This document shows positions 55,402 to 64,000 of a DNA stretch of 64,000 bases, one piece after another; the first letter of the stretch is position 1; each line of letters opens with the position of its first letter. Under the pieces are notes generated by a model. That model searched no databases, was not told the origin of the DNA, and saw only the letters and a list, made by a program, of their open reading frames with translations. The stretch comes from Chrysopilus asiliformis (lineage: Eukaryota; Arthropoda; Insecta; Diptera; Rhagionidae): contig OZ035962.1 in assembly GCA_964034945.1 (NCBI GenBank), positions 68,648,274 through 68,712,273 on the forward strand. Direction: 5' to 3'. A program made the position numbers and the translations under genes.

Positions 55402-56851
55402 GGCACATCACCGCGCATTACCCATTGGTTATACACAGCGGTGATCAGACCTATTCTCACTTACGGATGTCTGGTTTGGTGGCCGACCATGAAGGTCAAC
55501 TGCGGATATCAAATCCTAAACAAAGTACAAAGACTAGCGGCGCACGTTGGGGCCAAAGTGCTATTCGGCGGCCAAAAATACAAATTTTGAGTTCTGCCTT
55601 TGAAGGATTTCGGTTATGTCATTGCGTTGAGAATTCTTAGGAACCTAGAAATCCAAAAGGACACTCTCCTGGGACAAGTAATTTCCGAACGCCATGGGGT
55701 CAACGTTGGTAAAATTTCTGGTTTTTTCAATTTTCGAATTTTCAACAAATTTTTTGACCTTTATTAAGTCACTTAGTACAGAAAAATCGATTTTATCATC
55801 AATCTGAGGACATATTTAGGCAATTATAATAAAAATTAAAAATTTGTAGTACTACATTTTTTTTCTTAAAATTGTTATCCCGGAATTCTGGGCATTCTAA
55901 AAATACTATTTTTTTCGCGAAATTTTGTATATATATGGCTCTGCAAAAAATGTACCGGCTTGTACCGGTCAGGCGTCAGTTGGACATGATAGCCAAGGTC
56001 AATACCTTTCAAAATATCTATATTTCATCTGCTACTACCTGCAACTCTGGTCACAGTAAACAAAAGTCTGATTTCTTACATATTATTTTAAAAAAAATGT
56101 CGTATTTTGTCATAACAAAGAACAAAGATTTTTCGTCTTATATGCTAGGAAATTGTTTTAATTATTTTTAATATACATTAAAGCGGAATATTTTACATAC
56201 CAGCCAGCATACAGTGAAACCATTAAATATCACCCTTCTTGACAGTAAAACCGTTTAAAACTGGTAATCGTATCCTACATATAATATAATACGAGAAATG
56301 ACTGCACAACGATTTCAAAAACCCGCCAAACGATTTTCACGAAACTTGGGGGTAAGGGGACAAGGAATCGATCTAGATAGGTCTCACCTCTGAAAAAATT
56401 CCCCTCGATACCCCTCGCCTGCTATCTTCGAATTGGATAGTCCGATCTTAATGCAACTTTACAGTATTACTAAGCGGACTAAGGGCTTTCGAGTTTTCCA
56501 CTACAAACCTGACTTTTCCCTCCCCTCGATACCCCTCGCTTGGTGTCTTCGAATTACGTGAAGGTATCTTAATGAAAATTCGCAATATTGCTAGGGAGTA
56601 AGGTTTTGCGATATGTATTCTAAAAATATCACTTTTTAGATATCTATCGGCAGCGATAAATAGTAATTACAAAACAATCAAGTTCCCTGAACCTCGTTAT
56701 ACGAATCATGTTGCAATTATAATCGGATTCAGCTACTCAGAGACAGAGGCAGAAGGAGGATTTTGAGATCGCCGAGCATGGCTCGATCTTCCTGGTACTA
56801 TGAATAATTAGAGCAATAAAAATCAATATCTTAGATACACATATGTACATA

Positions 56852-58502
56852 CAGTGCTGTGCATAACATACCGGATTTTTTAAAATTTTTAGATAATTAC
56901 CTTTTGCATACTGAAAGAATGAATATTCGCAATTTTTCAGACCTTTTATTTTATTATGTTTTTAGTTAAGAAATATAAAAATACAATAATATTTGATTAA
57001 AAAAAGTATTTTAATCTTTTTTTATAAAATACAATGCTTTGTTCTAATGTGCAAAACATTCCGGATTTTTCTAATTTCATCAGAGAAATTAGTATTTCGT
57101 CCAATAACCGTTGTTTTTTACGACGGCTTGACATCTCCGAGGCATAGAAGAAATCAAATTTTCGATAATGTTCGCCGGAATGTTATTCCACTCTTCTTGC
57201 AAAGAGACAAATACAGAGGATTTAGATGTGTGAATTTTATGGCTAATTCTTTTTTTTAGAATGGCCCAGAAATTTTCGATCGGATTAAGATCTGGTGACT
57301 GTGACGGCCATTCCATCACACAAATATTTTGATTTGAAAACCACTCTTTAACCACCTTTGAGGTGTGTTTGGGGTCGTTATCTTGCTGGAAGACCCAGCG
57401 CAGTGGCATATTTTCTTCGGCGTATGGTAACATAATGGATCCGAGAATGTCTTTATATTGAAATCGATCCATGATTCCATTTATAAGATGTAAAGGACCA
57501 GGTCCTTGTGCCGAAAAGCAACCCCAAACCATGACGGACCCTCCTCCATGCTTGGCCGTAGGTCGACAGTTTTGTGGTAGGAGACGTTCACCCGGCTTAC
57601 GCCTGACATGGATATTACCATCGGGAGAAAAAATGTTGAATTTACTTTCATCGCTAAAAAGTACAGTTCTCCATTTATTTATCGACCAATCCAAATGTTT
57701 GTTAGCGAAGTTCAATCTAAAAAAACCCAAATTGATGTAAGAAATTGGCTGTTAGCAGAGACCACCAAAAAGATTACCTTTTCATACGATGCGTAGCTTT
57801 TAGCAGGGGCTTCTTTGCTGACCGAAATGCAGGTAAATTTGCTTCTATCAAGCGCCTTCGCACAGTACTAGCAACAATTGGCAGATTTAATTCATTCACA
57901 ATTCTTTGGGAACCAATAAACGGATTTTTTAGAACCATATTTTTAATTTTACAGTCGATTTTTGGTGAAGTCTTACGAGGACGACCTCCAGAATGGATGG
58001 TTTTAAGTGTTTTTCCACTCCGAAATTTACTAATAATATCAAAAACTGTGGATGTTGGCAATTGATACTTTTCAGCAATTAACTTTGGTTTTAAACCCTG
58101 TTTAAAATCTTCTACGACGCGAGTTTTAATAAAATTGTTATATTTTGTTTTCGCCATATTGAAAATACTAAAATCCGACTGCAACTACTTTAACTTGAGC
58201 ATCAATGACTCAGATAACGGAATTCATCAAAAATTGACAACCACATTAGGGCAAACATGGGTAATATGGAGCATATTCGAAAATCCGGAATGTTTTGCAC
58301 ATTAGAACAAACCATTGTATTTTATAAAAAAAGATTAAAATACTTTTTTTAATCAAATATTATTGTATTTTTATATTTCTTAACTAAAAACATAATAAAA
58401 TAAAAGGTCTGAAAATTTCTTTAGCGAATATTCATTCGTTCAGTATGCAAAAGGAAATTATCTAAAAACTTAAAAAAATCCGGTATGTTATGCACAGCAC
58501 TG
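56852..58502 (-). mobile_element. Tc1-like element (1651 bp) with long IR/DR inverted repeats
   Basis: CAGTGCTGTGCATAACATAC is exactly inverted at the right end, with TA duplications (56850-56851, 58503-58504). The inverted repeats are about 220 bp and each has an outer (GTGCATAACATACCGGATTT) and an inner (GTGCAAAACATTCCGGATTT) direct repeat, at about 56860, 57050, 58278 and 58475. This is the IR/DR organisation of Tc3- and Sleeping Beauty-type elements. It encodes one transposase pseudogene and lies inside the Transib relic. Confidence 0.95.
57089..58184 (-). pseudogene. Tc1-like transposase (DD34E), two lesions
   Basis: The N-terminal frame, with Met at 58157, starts MAKTKYNNFIKTRVVEDF and carries a helix-turn-helix (LPTSTVFDIISKF), the linker SGGRPRKTSPK and a second HTH (STVRRRLIEANL). 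It ends at a TAA after HRMKR (57774). The catalytic frame from 57730 has SDESKFNI (first Asp), VFQQDNDPKHTS (second Asp), then SPDLNPIENFWAIL; 34 residues separate the second Asp from the Glu, so DD34E. Between the frames, FWWSLLTANFLHQF is readable after the stop, followed by a one-base shift in a T-run near 57722. With two lesions and otherwise good conservation it looks recently inactivated. Confidence 0.93.
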
Positions 58503-58503
58503 T

Positions 58504-58991
58504 ATGTATATACATATGTTAAAACAGAATATTAAGAAATTTACATTAATTCGACGATTGAAAGTTATATTATCGGTGCTTTCAAGCAAGCAGGCAATAA
58601 ATCCAGATAAATTCAAATCATATGCCAAGTCCACAGCTGATTTGTATAATAGACATTACAATTGGAGAAATATGTCTGCAACAATGCATAAAGTGCTTTT
58701 CCATGGCAAGCTGATAATTGAAAAAAACATTTTACCACTTGGGGAGCTTTCAGAAGAAGCTCAGGAATCGAAAAATAAAGACTACAGACATTTTAGACTA
58801 ACCAACACTAGAAAAAACGATAGAATCAACCAAAATGAAGATTTGATGAATATATTACTTCGTCAGATCCATTTTTGGCTTCTCTACGTTCTAAATGGAC
58901 AAATGCAAAAGATGAATTGGATGACGAGGAAGATCAAGAAATCCTACAATTGTTAAAATTCGACGAAGATCAAGACATAATTAGAATATAA
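58504..58991 (+). pseudogene. Transib transposase C-terminus (RAG1-related)
   Basis: The frame reads LIRRLKVILSVLSSKQAINP, DKFKSYAKSTADLYNRHYNW, then MHKVLFHGKLIIEKNILPLG, ELSEEAQESKNKDYRHFRLT. SxEAQExxNKD is the conserved block of Transib transposases that contains the catalytic Glu, the counterpart of Glu962 of RAG1. Near 58857 a one-base shift breaks the frame; continuing in the next frame gives SDPFLASLRSKWTNAKDELD and an acidic tail ending with a stop at 58989-58991. The catalytic Asp residues and the N-terminal domain are missing; sequence 5' of the Tc1-like element (55590-56850) shows no recognisable transposase. Confidence 0.9.
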
Positions 58992-59476
58992 TTTTTCCTC
59001 AACCTAATGTAATTTTAGCCATGTGTATTTGTATCAAATTGTATTAAAATAATCGTATTAAAAAAAAGTTGTATTTAAAAATGCTATATTTTTTTATAAC
59101 ATTTAAAAAACAACTTTAAAACAAAACCAAAAAAAATATTACAACAACAAATACTATAGTTTTGATTATTTCATCATATAGGGTATTAAAGTTGCTCCTA
59201 TTCGATTTTCATGTACTGACGATATATGTAAAATGGCATTCTAAATATTTTCGTCATTAATGATTTTTTCTGTACGACCAACCGTTCTCGAGATTTTGGT
59301 AATTTTTGATTTCAAATGCATATGGGTAGGGGAGGAGAGAGGAGGGGGTGATCAGATTGTTAGGAACTAAAGCTTGGATATTTATCTAGCCAACAAAAAA
59401 AACCCCATTCAAAAATATTGATCCGTTCAAAAGTTATATATTTTTGGCCGCCGAATGGCACTTTGGCCCCATAGTG

Positions 59477-60494
59477 CGGCGCTAGGAACCACAGCAGCTG
59501 CTAGATCAACACCAACAGTGGGAATGGAAGCTCTACTGCACCTCATTCCCCTGAATGAGAACACGAGGTGCACGGCTGCTAAGAGTGCACTAAGGCTCAG
59601 AGAGTCCGGACTCTGGAAGCACAGTACCTTCGGTCATAATAGCATCCTTAAAAGCGATGAATGGGGAAGCTCGGACTCTACGGATAATTATATTCCCCAC
59701 CAGGATACGAATGTGAACTTCTCAGGTTTAATTCCCGAAAGGAGGCTTTGGGATCTCAACAGTGTCATAGACGAGCAAGAAGTCTCGGTTTACACTGATG
59801 GATCTAAAACTGAAGAAGGTACGGGGGCGGGAGTGTTCTCGGATAATCTTGACCTTCACAAGAGATAGAAACTGCCTGACGAGAGCAGGGTATTTCAAGC
59901 TGAGGTATATGCCATAAGAGCAGCTGCAACCTTAATAATGACGAGAGAACTACATAGAACTAGGGTTACAATCTACGTCGACAATCATGCAGCAATCAAG
60001 GCACTGGATTCGTCGACGATCAAGTCAAAGACCGTGTCTAATTCCCGCAGAGCTCTTAATCAACTCGGCCTCCAACATGCCGTTAGACTATGCTGGGTCC
60101 CCGGGCACAGCAACATAAATGGCAATGAGAGAGTCGACGAACTGGCAAAACTAGGGACCGAAATGGCTATGGAGAGCGTGGACCGCTCGGTTGAAATGCC
60201 GATCGAATGCGCAAAAAGTATAATAGATAGGAAAGGGGTGAACAACATAAATATCCGTTGGCAAACAAGGAGCGATTGTGTAATCACGAGGTCGCTCTGG
60301 CCTAGATTTCATAGGAATAGAACCGACACCCTTCTTAGACTCAGCAGGACCTCCGTAAGGCTACTCACTGGCTTAATCACGGGGCACTGCCCCTTGGCGC
60401 TATGGCCAGAAGGTGGGGCGCGCCGCAAATGATTTTTACCGCAGCTGTGGTGACGAGGAAGGGCTTCGTCAACAAATCGGGCTGGTTCAAATAG
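59477..60494 (+). pseudogene. LINE ORF2 linker, RNase H domain and C-terminus
   Basis: The frame resumes ALGTTAAARSTPTVGMEALL after VQRLAA at 55542. VYTDGSK (catalytic Asp) lies near 59790, FQAEVYAI (Glu) at about 59893, YVDNHAAIKAL (Asp) at about 59972 and GHSNINGNERVDELAK (final Asp) at about 60105: a complete RNase H active-site set. An in-frame TAG interrupts at 59866-59868. The next part (LITGHCPLALWP) shifts frame: MARRWGAPQ, then NDFYRSCGDEEG, then FVNKSGWFK and a stop at 60492-60494. Compared with relatives, the Cys-His-rich tail between CGDEE and the last block is deleted. Confidence 0.88.
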
Positions 60495-60559
60495 GATCAG
60501 CACGTTTGATGAAAGGTCTTATAAGTACTGAAGACATCACAATGGGCCTGTAGGCCTCG

Positions 60560-61855
60560 GAGTGTAGCGCTGTGCTCGCGCCTGGGCGCGCGCGGTCTTC
60601 TCAACCTAACCTATATATGGTTCGTACGTGGAACTTTTTATCCAGTGAGGTGGCTCTATTTTTCGCGCGATTAAAACAAAAAGTGCCAGAGGCACTATTA
60701 AAAAATACTGTTCGCACTAAAGTATTGTAATAGCATTTTCGTAGCTTTTTTCCTGGTATGCCTGAGTATAAAGGCTATAGGATGCAAATGTTAGTAGTAT
60801 TTCGGTCAGTATTTTCTGAGATTTTTAAGTTAATATAAAAAAGTAGCACTCCACCTTATTTTTTAATGGAATAATCAAGCTATGAGTAAAGAAAAAACCC
60901 GATTCAGAATAAGTTGAGTGGTTTTAAGGACAAGTGAAGTGATAAGCTTCAAAATGTCAGTTCTGACTTAATCTGTTATTATTGAAATAAACCCAACTTT
61001 TTTGAAATGATAAAGAATATGTTCAAAAGCTTCAAATAAATTTAAACAAAAAAATCGAAAATTGGCTCTTTGTGGGAGTTTTTTTTTGTGCTTGAAATAA
61101 ATTTGCACCTAATTTTATGGATTTTTCTCCTATTGAATCATTTTTCGTTTCGTTTTTTCGCTCTGCTGTCAATTTTGATTATGATTACACTGCTAAGTGA
61201 CAAGAATGAGGCAAATGACAGGATAATCACTTAATATATGCAAAATTATTCGCGAAAAAGTAATGTAAGCCTAGCGCTTTAGCCTACAGAAATAGAAATA
61301 AATTCATGAATAATTCCTTTGTCAATTCGAGGGTAGATCATGGTTTAATTTTTTCTTCATTTTTCTCTTTAAAAGTTTAAAGAATTCTGGAAATACGAAA
61401 ATATTTAGAAAATGCAAAGGAACTGAAATGCTGAAAGTAGGCAATGGAAATAAGAATGGAAATATATAAAGGATCTGAAGAATATTATGTTTTGACATTG
61501 TGCCCGTGGGAATGGTTTCAGGAAATTTATTTTTCTAGATATTTTGTATATATGACTTAATGGAGCTTTAAAAGAATCAAAAATTTTAGATACCAACAAA
61601 ACGTTTAAGAAAAAACAAAAATCTGTAAAAAAAAATTATTGATTTTTTACTCTAAAACACTTAACAGCATAAAATATTTCACAATTTGTGCATATTTTAT
61701 GTTTTTCCCTTTTTACACATAAGAAATGGTATATTAAAATTACTTGAAAAATTGATATCAGGAACCTGAACCGATTTTGATACGATACATTTGAAAGCGG
61801 TTATCGTCTGTTCAGACCTGAATCTGAATCCTACAACTAGGATTACCAGACTTTG
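60560..61855. other. no recognisable feature
   Basis: GC-rich for 60 bp (CGCGCCTGGGCGCGCGC near 60580) then AT-rich. No ORF with motifs, no inverted-end element found. Confidence 0.45.
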
Positions 61856-62186
61856 AAAGTGTGACACCTATTTTGTTAGGGTGAATTTAAAAACGTTGTT
61901 GTTATTCTGCCAATTGATTTATTATAATTCTCCTCTATTAATTACACTGAATCTGCTTACACTATGTTTACAAATTTCTAACTTTTATCTTTTATTATTA
62001 CACAAGTTATATTATTAGTTAAGTTCCTCTTTTACTATTATACGCACAACAATTTCTTAACTACTCAACTTCAAACAAACTTTTTCTAAACTTCAAACAA
62101 ACTTTTTCCTTTTTTCTAAACCTTGATTCCTCTGCAGCTCCCGACTTCAACTCACTTCTCTAACTCAAAAAACCGTACTCCCTAAC

Positions 62187-62215
62187 TGGCTCATTAACTA
62201 ACTAACTAACTCCCG
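62187..62215. repeat. (TAAC)n short tandem repeat
   Basis: TTAACTAACTAACTAACTCC, five TAAC-type units, at the putative start-site region of the LTR-like segment. Confidence 0.75.
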
Positions 62216-62234
62216 AGTCAGGCCTTAACACCTT

Positions 62235-62242
62235 CTTTTATA
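62235..62242 (-). promoter_or_regulatory. TATA box of the LTR-like segment
   Basis: A consensus TATAAAAG on the minus strand with a GAGTTAGTT initiator-like sequence about 30 bp downstream. Its meaning depends on the solo-LTR interpretation. Confidence 0.35.
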
Positions 62243-62887
62243 GGCTTCTTGACCTGCTCAATTTTTTGTCGTTCAGACAATTTCCTAATTAACCTACATT
62301 GTGTAATTGCAATATAGGTAAAAACTTAAATTCAGATGTGAATTATGAAATCATTTAATTCGTATTTGCTCTGGTCGTGAGCCCTCAGAATTATTTGGAA
62401 GAATCAGCATTTTTACCGGCTTGGTGAAGATCGACATACAATTGTTATGAAAACAATACAATTGTTGTGAAATAGGATCGCGTTTGTCGCGTGCCTTCAC
62501 TAAACGTATTTTGTACGTTTGGGGTTTATTGAATTGTACATCGACGAATTGTTATGAAATATGAGGTCGTGCCTTTGATAAACGTATTTTGTACGTTTTT
62601 GGGGTTCATTGGTTTGTATGGCGGAATTATTATTATGATGAAATGTAAGGTTTATGATGGGTACAAAGTACATTGACCGGAGTGTACTTGTGCAATTTTT
62701 GATTGTGAAATTTTCTTGAATTTATTGAATGGTTCAATGTTCTGATTTGGAACTTTGTACCTTCTGCTTTAACTCAGGTGATGGATTGCATCCGGTTTGG
62801 AAAAGTTGAAATGCAATTCATCACAAAAGCGAAATAGTCCGTTTTGGAGTAACTTATGTTACACAAAAAAGGAACTTTATTGAAATA

Positions 62888-64000
62888 CTAGGGGCTGCGC
62901 CCCGAACCGCTTCGCGGTTTATCCCCCACCCTCAGGTCGGCCTTCGGCCTCGGATCATACGCGTCCTACTGCCGCGCGTCTAATATCTTTATCAATACTT
63001 AGATATTAATAGATCAAAAATTTTTTGATGATACCCCAGAAGGAAATGAAGCTTTTAAAAAGTACTAAACTGGACTGTCGGATGACACATTGATGGTAAC
63101 CGACAAAAACAACGCATTGACAACATAAACTCTAAAAATTGTACATCTATTAATAAGAATAATGTAAATAATAATTTATTGCAATGCCAAAGTGTGGACA
63201 ATATTTTTTGTTTCTCCATTTTCGGCATATACAAACAAATCGTTGGGCTTACCAACTCTGGAGCAGGCTACATATAATTGGCCATGAGCGAAACACGAAT
63301 TTCCCAAATCCAAGCCGCAAACTTGCATCGACTGACCTTGAGATTTGTTGATCGTGATAGCATATGCCAGACGAATTGGAAATTGCAAGCGTTTAAATGC
63401 AATTGGACTATCTGTGGGAATCATCGGGATTCTTGGCAATAAAATATGCTCTCCTTTGAATTTGCCATTGATAATAGTCGATTCAATAATGTTACCCAAT
63501 AATTTCTTCACAACCAACCGCGTTCCGTTACATAATTTTGGTGGATTTAGGTTTCGTAAAAGTATGATTGGTGATCCAACTTTCAAAATTAAATTATGCG
63601 GTGGCAGGACTGGCAAATCAAGTGAATTTAAAAATTCTGTTGGGAAATCCACTCCTTCATCTTCTTCAATCACTGTATCAATTGACTTGAAGGAAAATGA
63701 CTGAGATTCCAACATGTTTTGAATGTAGATATTTATGGCATCAATATCAAAATTTTTTGCTGCTAAAATTGTCCTTTCACTCAGCCATTGATGATTGTTG
63801 ATATTATCTTGAATGTTTGGAAACACATTATGAATTAATGCATCTCTAGATGGCACAACGACACAAAAATTATCTGGTAACTTGATTTTTTGGCTCTTTG
63901 GATTTATATTAATTTTGCCTTCTCCAATATCAAGCAATTGTTTTGAGAATATCATAGCAGATGGGTCATTTTGAAGTTGGACACGCATGTTGGTTGATAA
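62888..64000 (-). mobile_element. Helitron, 3' part (continues beyond the window)
   Basis: On the minus strand the element ends with a GC-rich tail whose last hairpin GGGGCGCAGCCCC runs straight into CTAG (62888-62891), followed by T. This is a standard Helitron 3' terminus (hairpin, CTRR, insertion before T). Another hairpin, AACCGCGAAGCGGTT, precedes it. Upstream is the Helitron helicase frame. The Rep/HUH domain and 5' TC end would lie outside the window. Confidence 0.9.
63176..64000 (-). CDS. Helitron Rep-helicase protein, C-terminal helicase part (5' end outside window)
   Basis: This is the C-terminal portion of the Pif1-like SF1B DNA helicase fused to the HUH Rep nuclease in Helitron proteins; it unwinds the strand displaced in rolling-circle transposition. 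The frame is open from the window edge to a TAA at 63176-63178, 274 residues. Counting from the first Met (63986-63988): WLSERTILAAKN at 68-79, GSPIILLRNLNPPKLCNGTR at 138-157, RLAYAITINKSQGQS at 206-220 (helicase motif V region) and GQLYVACSRV at 236-245 (motif VI with the Arg finger). NMRVQLQNDP near the edge is also a family block. No stop or frameshift is visible, unlike nearly every other TE protein in this window. The walker motifs and the Rep domain must lie upstream. Confidence 0.92.
   Translation of the reverse strand, partial: LSTNMRVQLQNDPSAMIFSKQLLDIGEGKININPKSQKIKLPDNFCVVVPSRDALIHNVFPNIQDNINNHQWLSERTILAAKNFDIDAINIYIQNMLESQSFSFKSIDTVIEEDEGVDFPTEFLNSLDLPVLPPHNLILKVGSPIILLRNLNPPKLCNGTRLVVKKLLGNIIESTIINGKFKGEHILLPRIPMIPTDSPIAFKRLQFPIRLAYAITINKSQGQSMQVCGLDLGNSCFAHGQLYVACSRVGKPNDLFVYAENGETKNIVHTLALQ

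Larger units (their letters stand above)
54078..55542 (+). pseudogene. LINE reverse transcriptase, C-terminal part (interrupted)
   Basis: 54078-54325 reads NGLGVNPSKTELVLSTRKRK, then EAKYLGLILDSKLSWKRN, a stop at MS*ALCAFYVCKKMIGRNWG. After the 1076-bp hAT insertion, 55402-55542 resumes GTSPRITHWLYTAVIRPILT, YGCLVWWP and LNKVQRLAA. The VNPSKTE, KYLGxxLDxxLxW and RPxLxYGxxVWW blocks are the end of RT and the thumb/linker of non-LTR retrotransposons with a following RNase H. Removing one GGCACATC duplicate rejoins WGTSPRITHW exactly. Confidence 0.88.
55543..59476 (+). mobile_element. Transib element relic
   Basis: The ends CACGTTGGGGCCAAAGTGC and GCACTTTGGCCCCATAGTG are inverted for about 38 bp and the flanks carry the 5-bp TSD CGGCG (55538-55542, 59477-59481). 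CACWRTG-type termini and CGGCG targets are the hallmark of Transib, the family related to RAG1. The transposase C-terminus is at 58504-58991. Without the nested Tc1-like element (56852-58502) it is 2283 bp, shorter than typical full elements, so most of the transposase was deleted. GC content of the TIRs exceeds that of the surroundings. Confidence 0.93.
54078..60555 (+). mobile_element. LINE (RNase H-bearing non-LTR retrotransposon), dead and split twice
   Basis: Three pieces of one ORF2-like protein lie in order: 54078-54325, 55402-55542 and 59477-60494. Between them are a hAT element (54326-55401, TSD GGCACATC) and a Transib relic (55543-59476, TSD CGGCG). Most of the ORF 5' of this point is missing. 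The 3' end appears to lie near 60555-60615, where CAACCTAACCT follows a GC-rich stretch. Confidence 0.85.
61860..62870 (-). mobile_element. possible solo LTR (minus strand)
   Basis: On the minus strand the order is: a ~78-bp direct duplication containing TAAACGTATTTTGTACGTTT (62501-62520, 62579-62598) like a U3 enhancer repeat; a TATAAAAG box at 62235-62242; a repeated AGTTAGTTAGTTAG region starting ~25-30 bp later, as at some insect LTR start sites; AATAAA near 61917; and an end near GGTGTCACA at 61862-61870. No TG...CA pair with a 5-bp TSD could be fixed, and no retroviral coding is present. Suggestive only. Confidence 0.35.

Noticed and set aside
57471..58065. Plus-strand frames over the Tc1-like element
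   Set aside because: Antisense shadows of the DD34E transposase.
63345..63704. 119-codon plus-strand frame
   Set aside because: Antisense shadow of the Helitron helicase.

Overview
This 64 kb window is eukaryotic, AT-rich and almost certainly from an insect nuclear genome. I recognise no host gene, tRNA or rRNA gene. What can be identified is transposable elements (TEs): Transib, Tc1-like, mariner, pogo, hAT, PIF/Harbinger, piggyBac, Helitron, an RNase H-bearing LINE, a possible solo LTR, and many miniature inverted-repeat elements (MITEs). The mixture and the dispersed repeats carrying GTCCGTC/CTGTCTG tracts suggest Diptera, but this is inference. Family names rest on terminal inverted repeats (TIRs), target-site duplications (TSDs) and protein motifs read by eye; no database search was possible.

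Layout. 1-20.4 kb: scattered MITEs, including a TA-flanked element with a nested 491-bp Harbinger-like MITE (1821-2916), a 232-bp MITE abutting a 730-bp Harbinger derivative with a broken Myb/SANT-like gene (9388-10352), a hAT element with a perfect 8-bp TSD (15639-16293) and a nested pair at 19.6-20.4 kb. 21.8-25.5 kb: a long element with 3-bp TSD containing a hAT element, a large hairpin and a piggyBac MITE. 26.5-34.3 kb: more MITEs, a mariner fragment, and two more Harbinger derivatives with Myb/SANT-like coding remnants, one of which (33918-34144) is still open across a 50-nt intron. 38.9-42.4 kb: two dead mariners; one is split by a hAT, which is itself split by a CATAG-ended element.

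42.96-49.90 kb is a Russian-doll composite: a pogo-like element holds a TAA-flanked element whose interior is a multi-kilobase palindrome around the remnant of a DDE-transposase-like protein. Each arm has later insertions, so the opposite arm serves as an empty site. 51.0-52.2 kb is a hAT element with the N-terminus of its transposase. 54.08-60.5 kb is a dead LINE split by a hAT element (holding a near-perfect palindrome) and by a Transib relic with a CGGCG TSD (holding a Tc1-like element). 61.9-62.9 kb resembles a solo LTR. 62888 to the end is the 3' part of a Helitron with an open helicase frame.

No genes cooperate in a pathway here. The window is a record of layered transposition, as expected of heterochromatin or a piRNA-cluster-like locus. 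Only the Helitron helicase and the small Myb/SANT-like gene look unbroken over the part visible.
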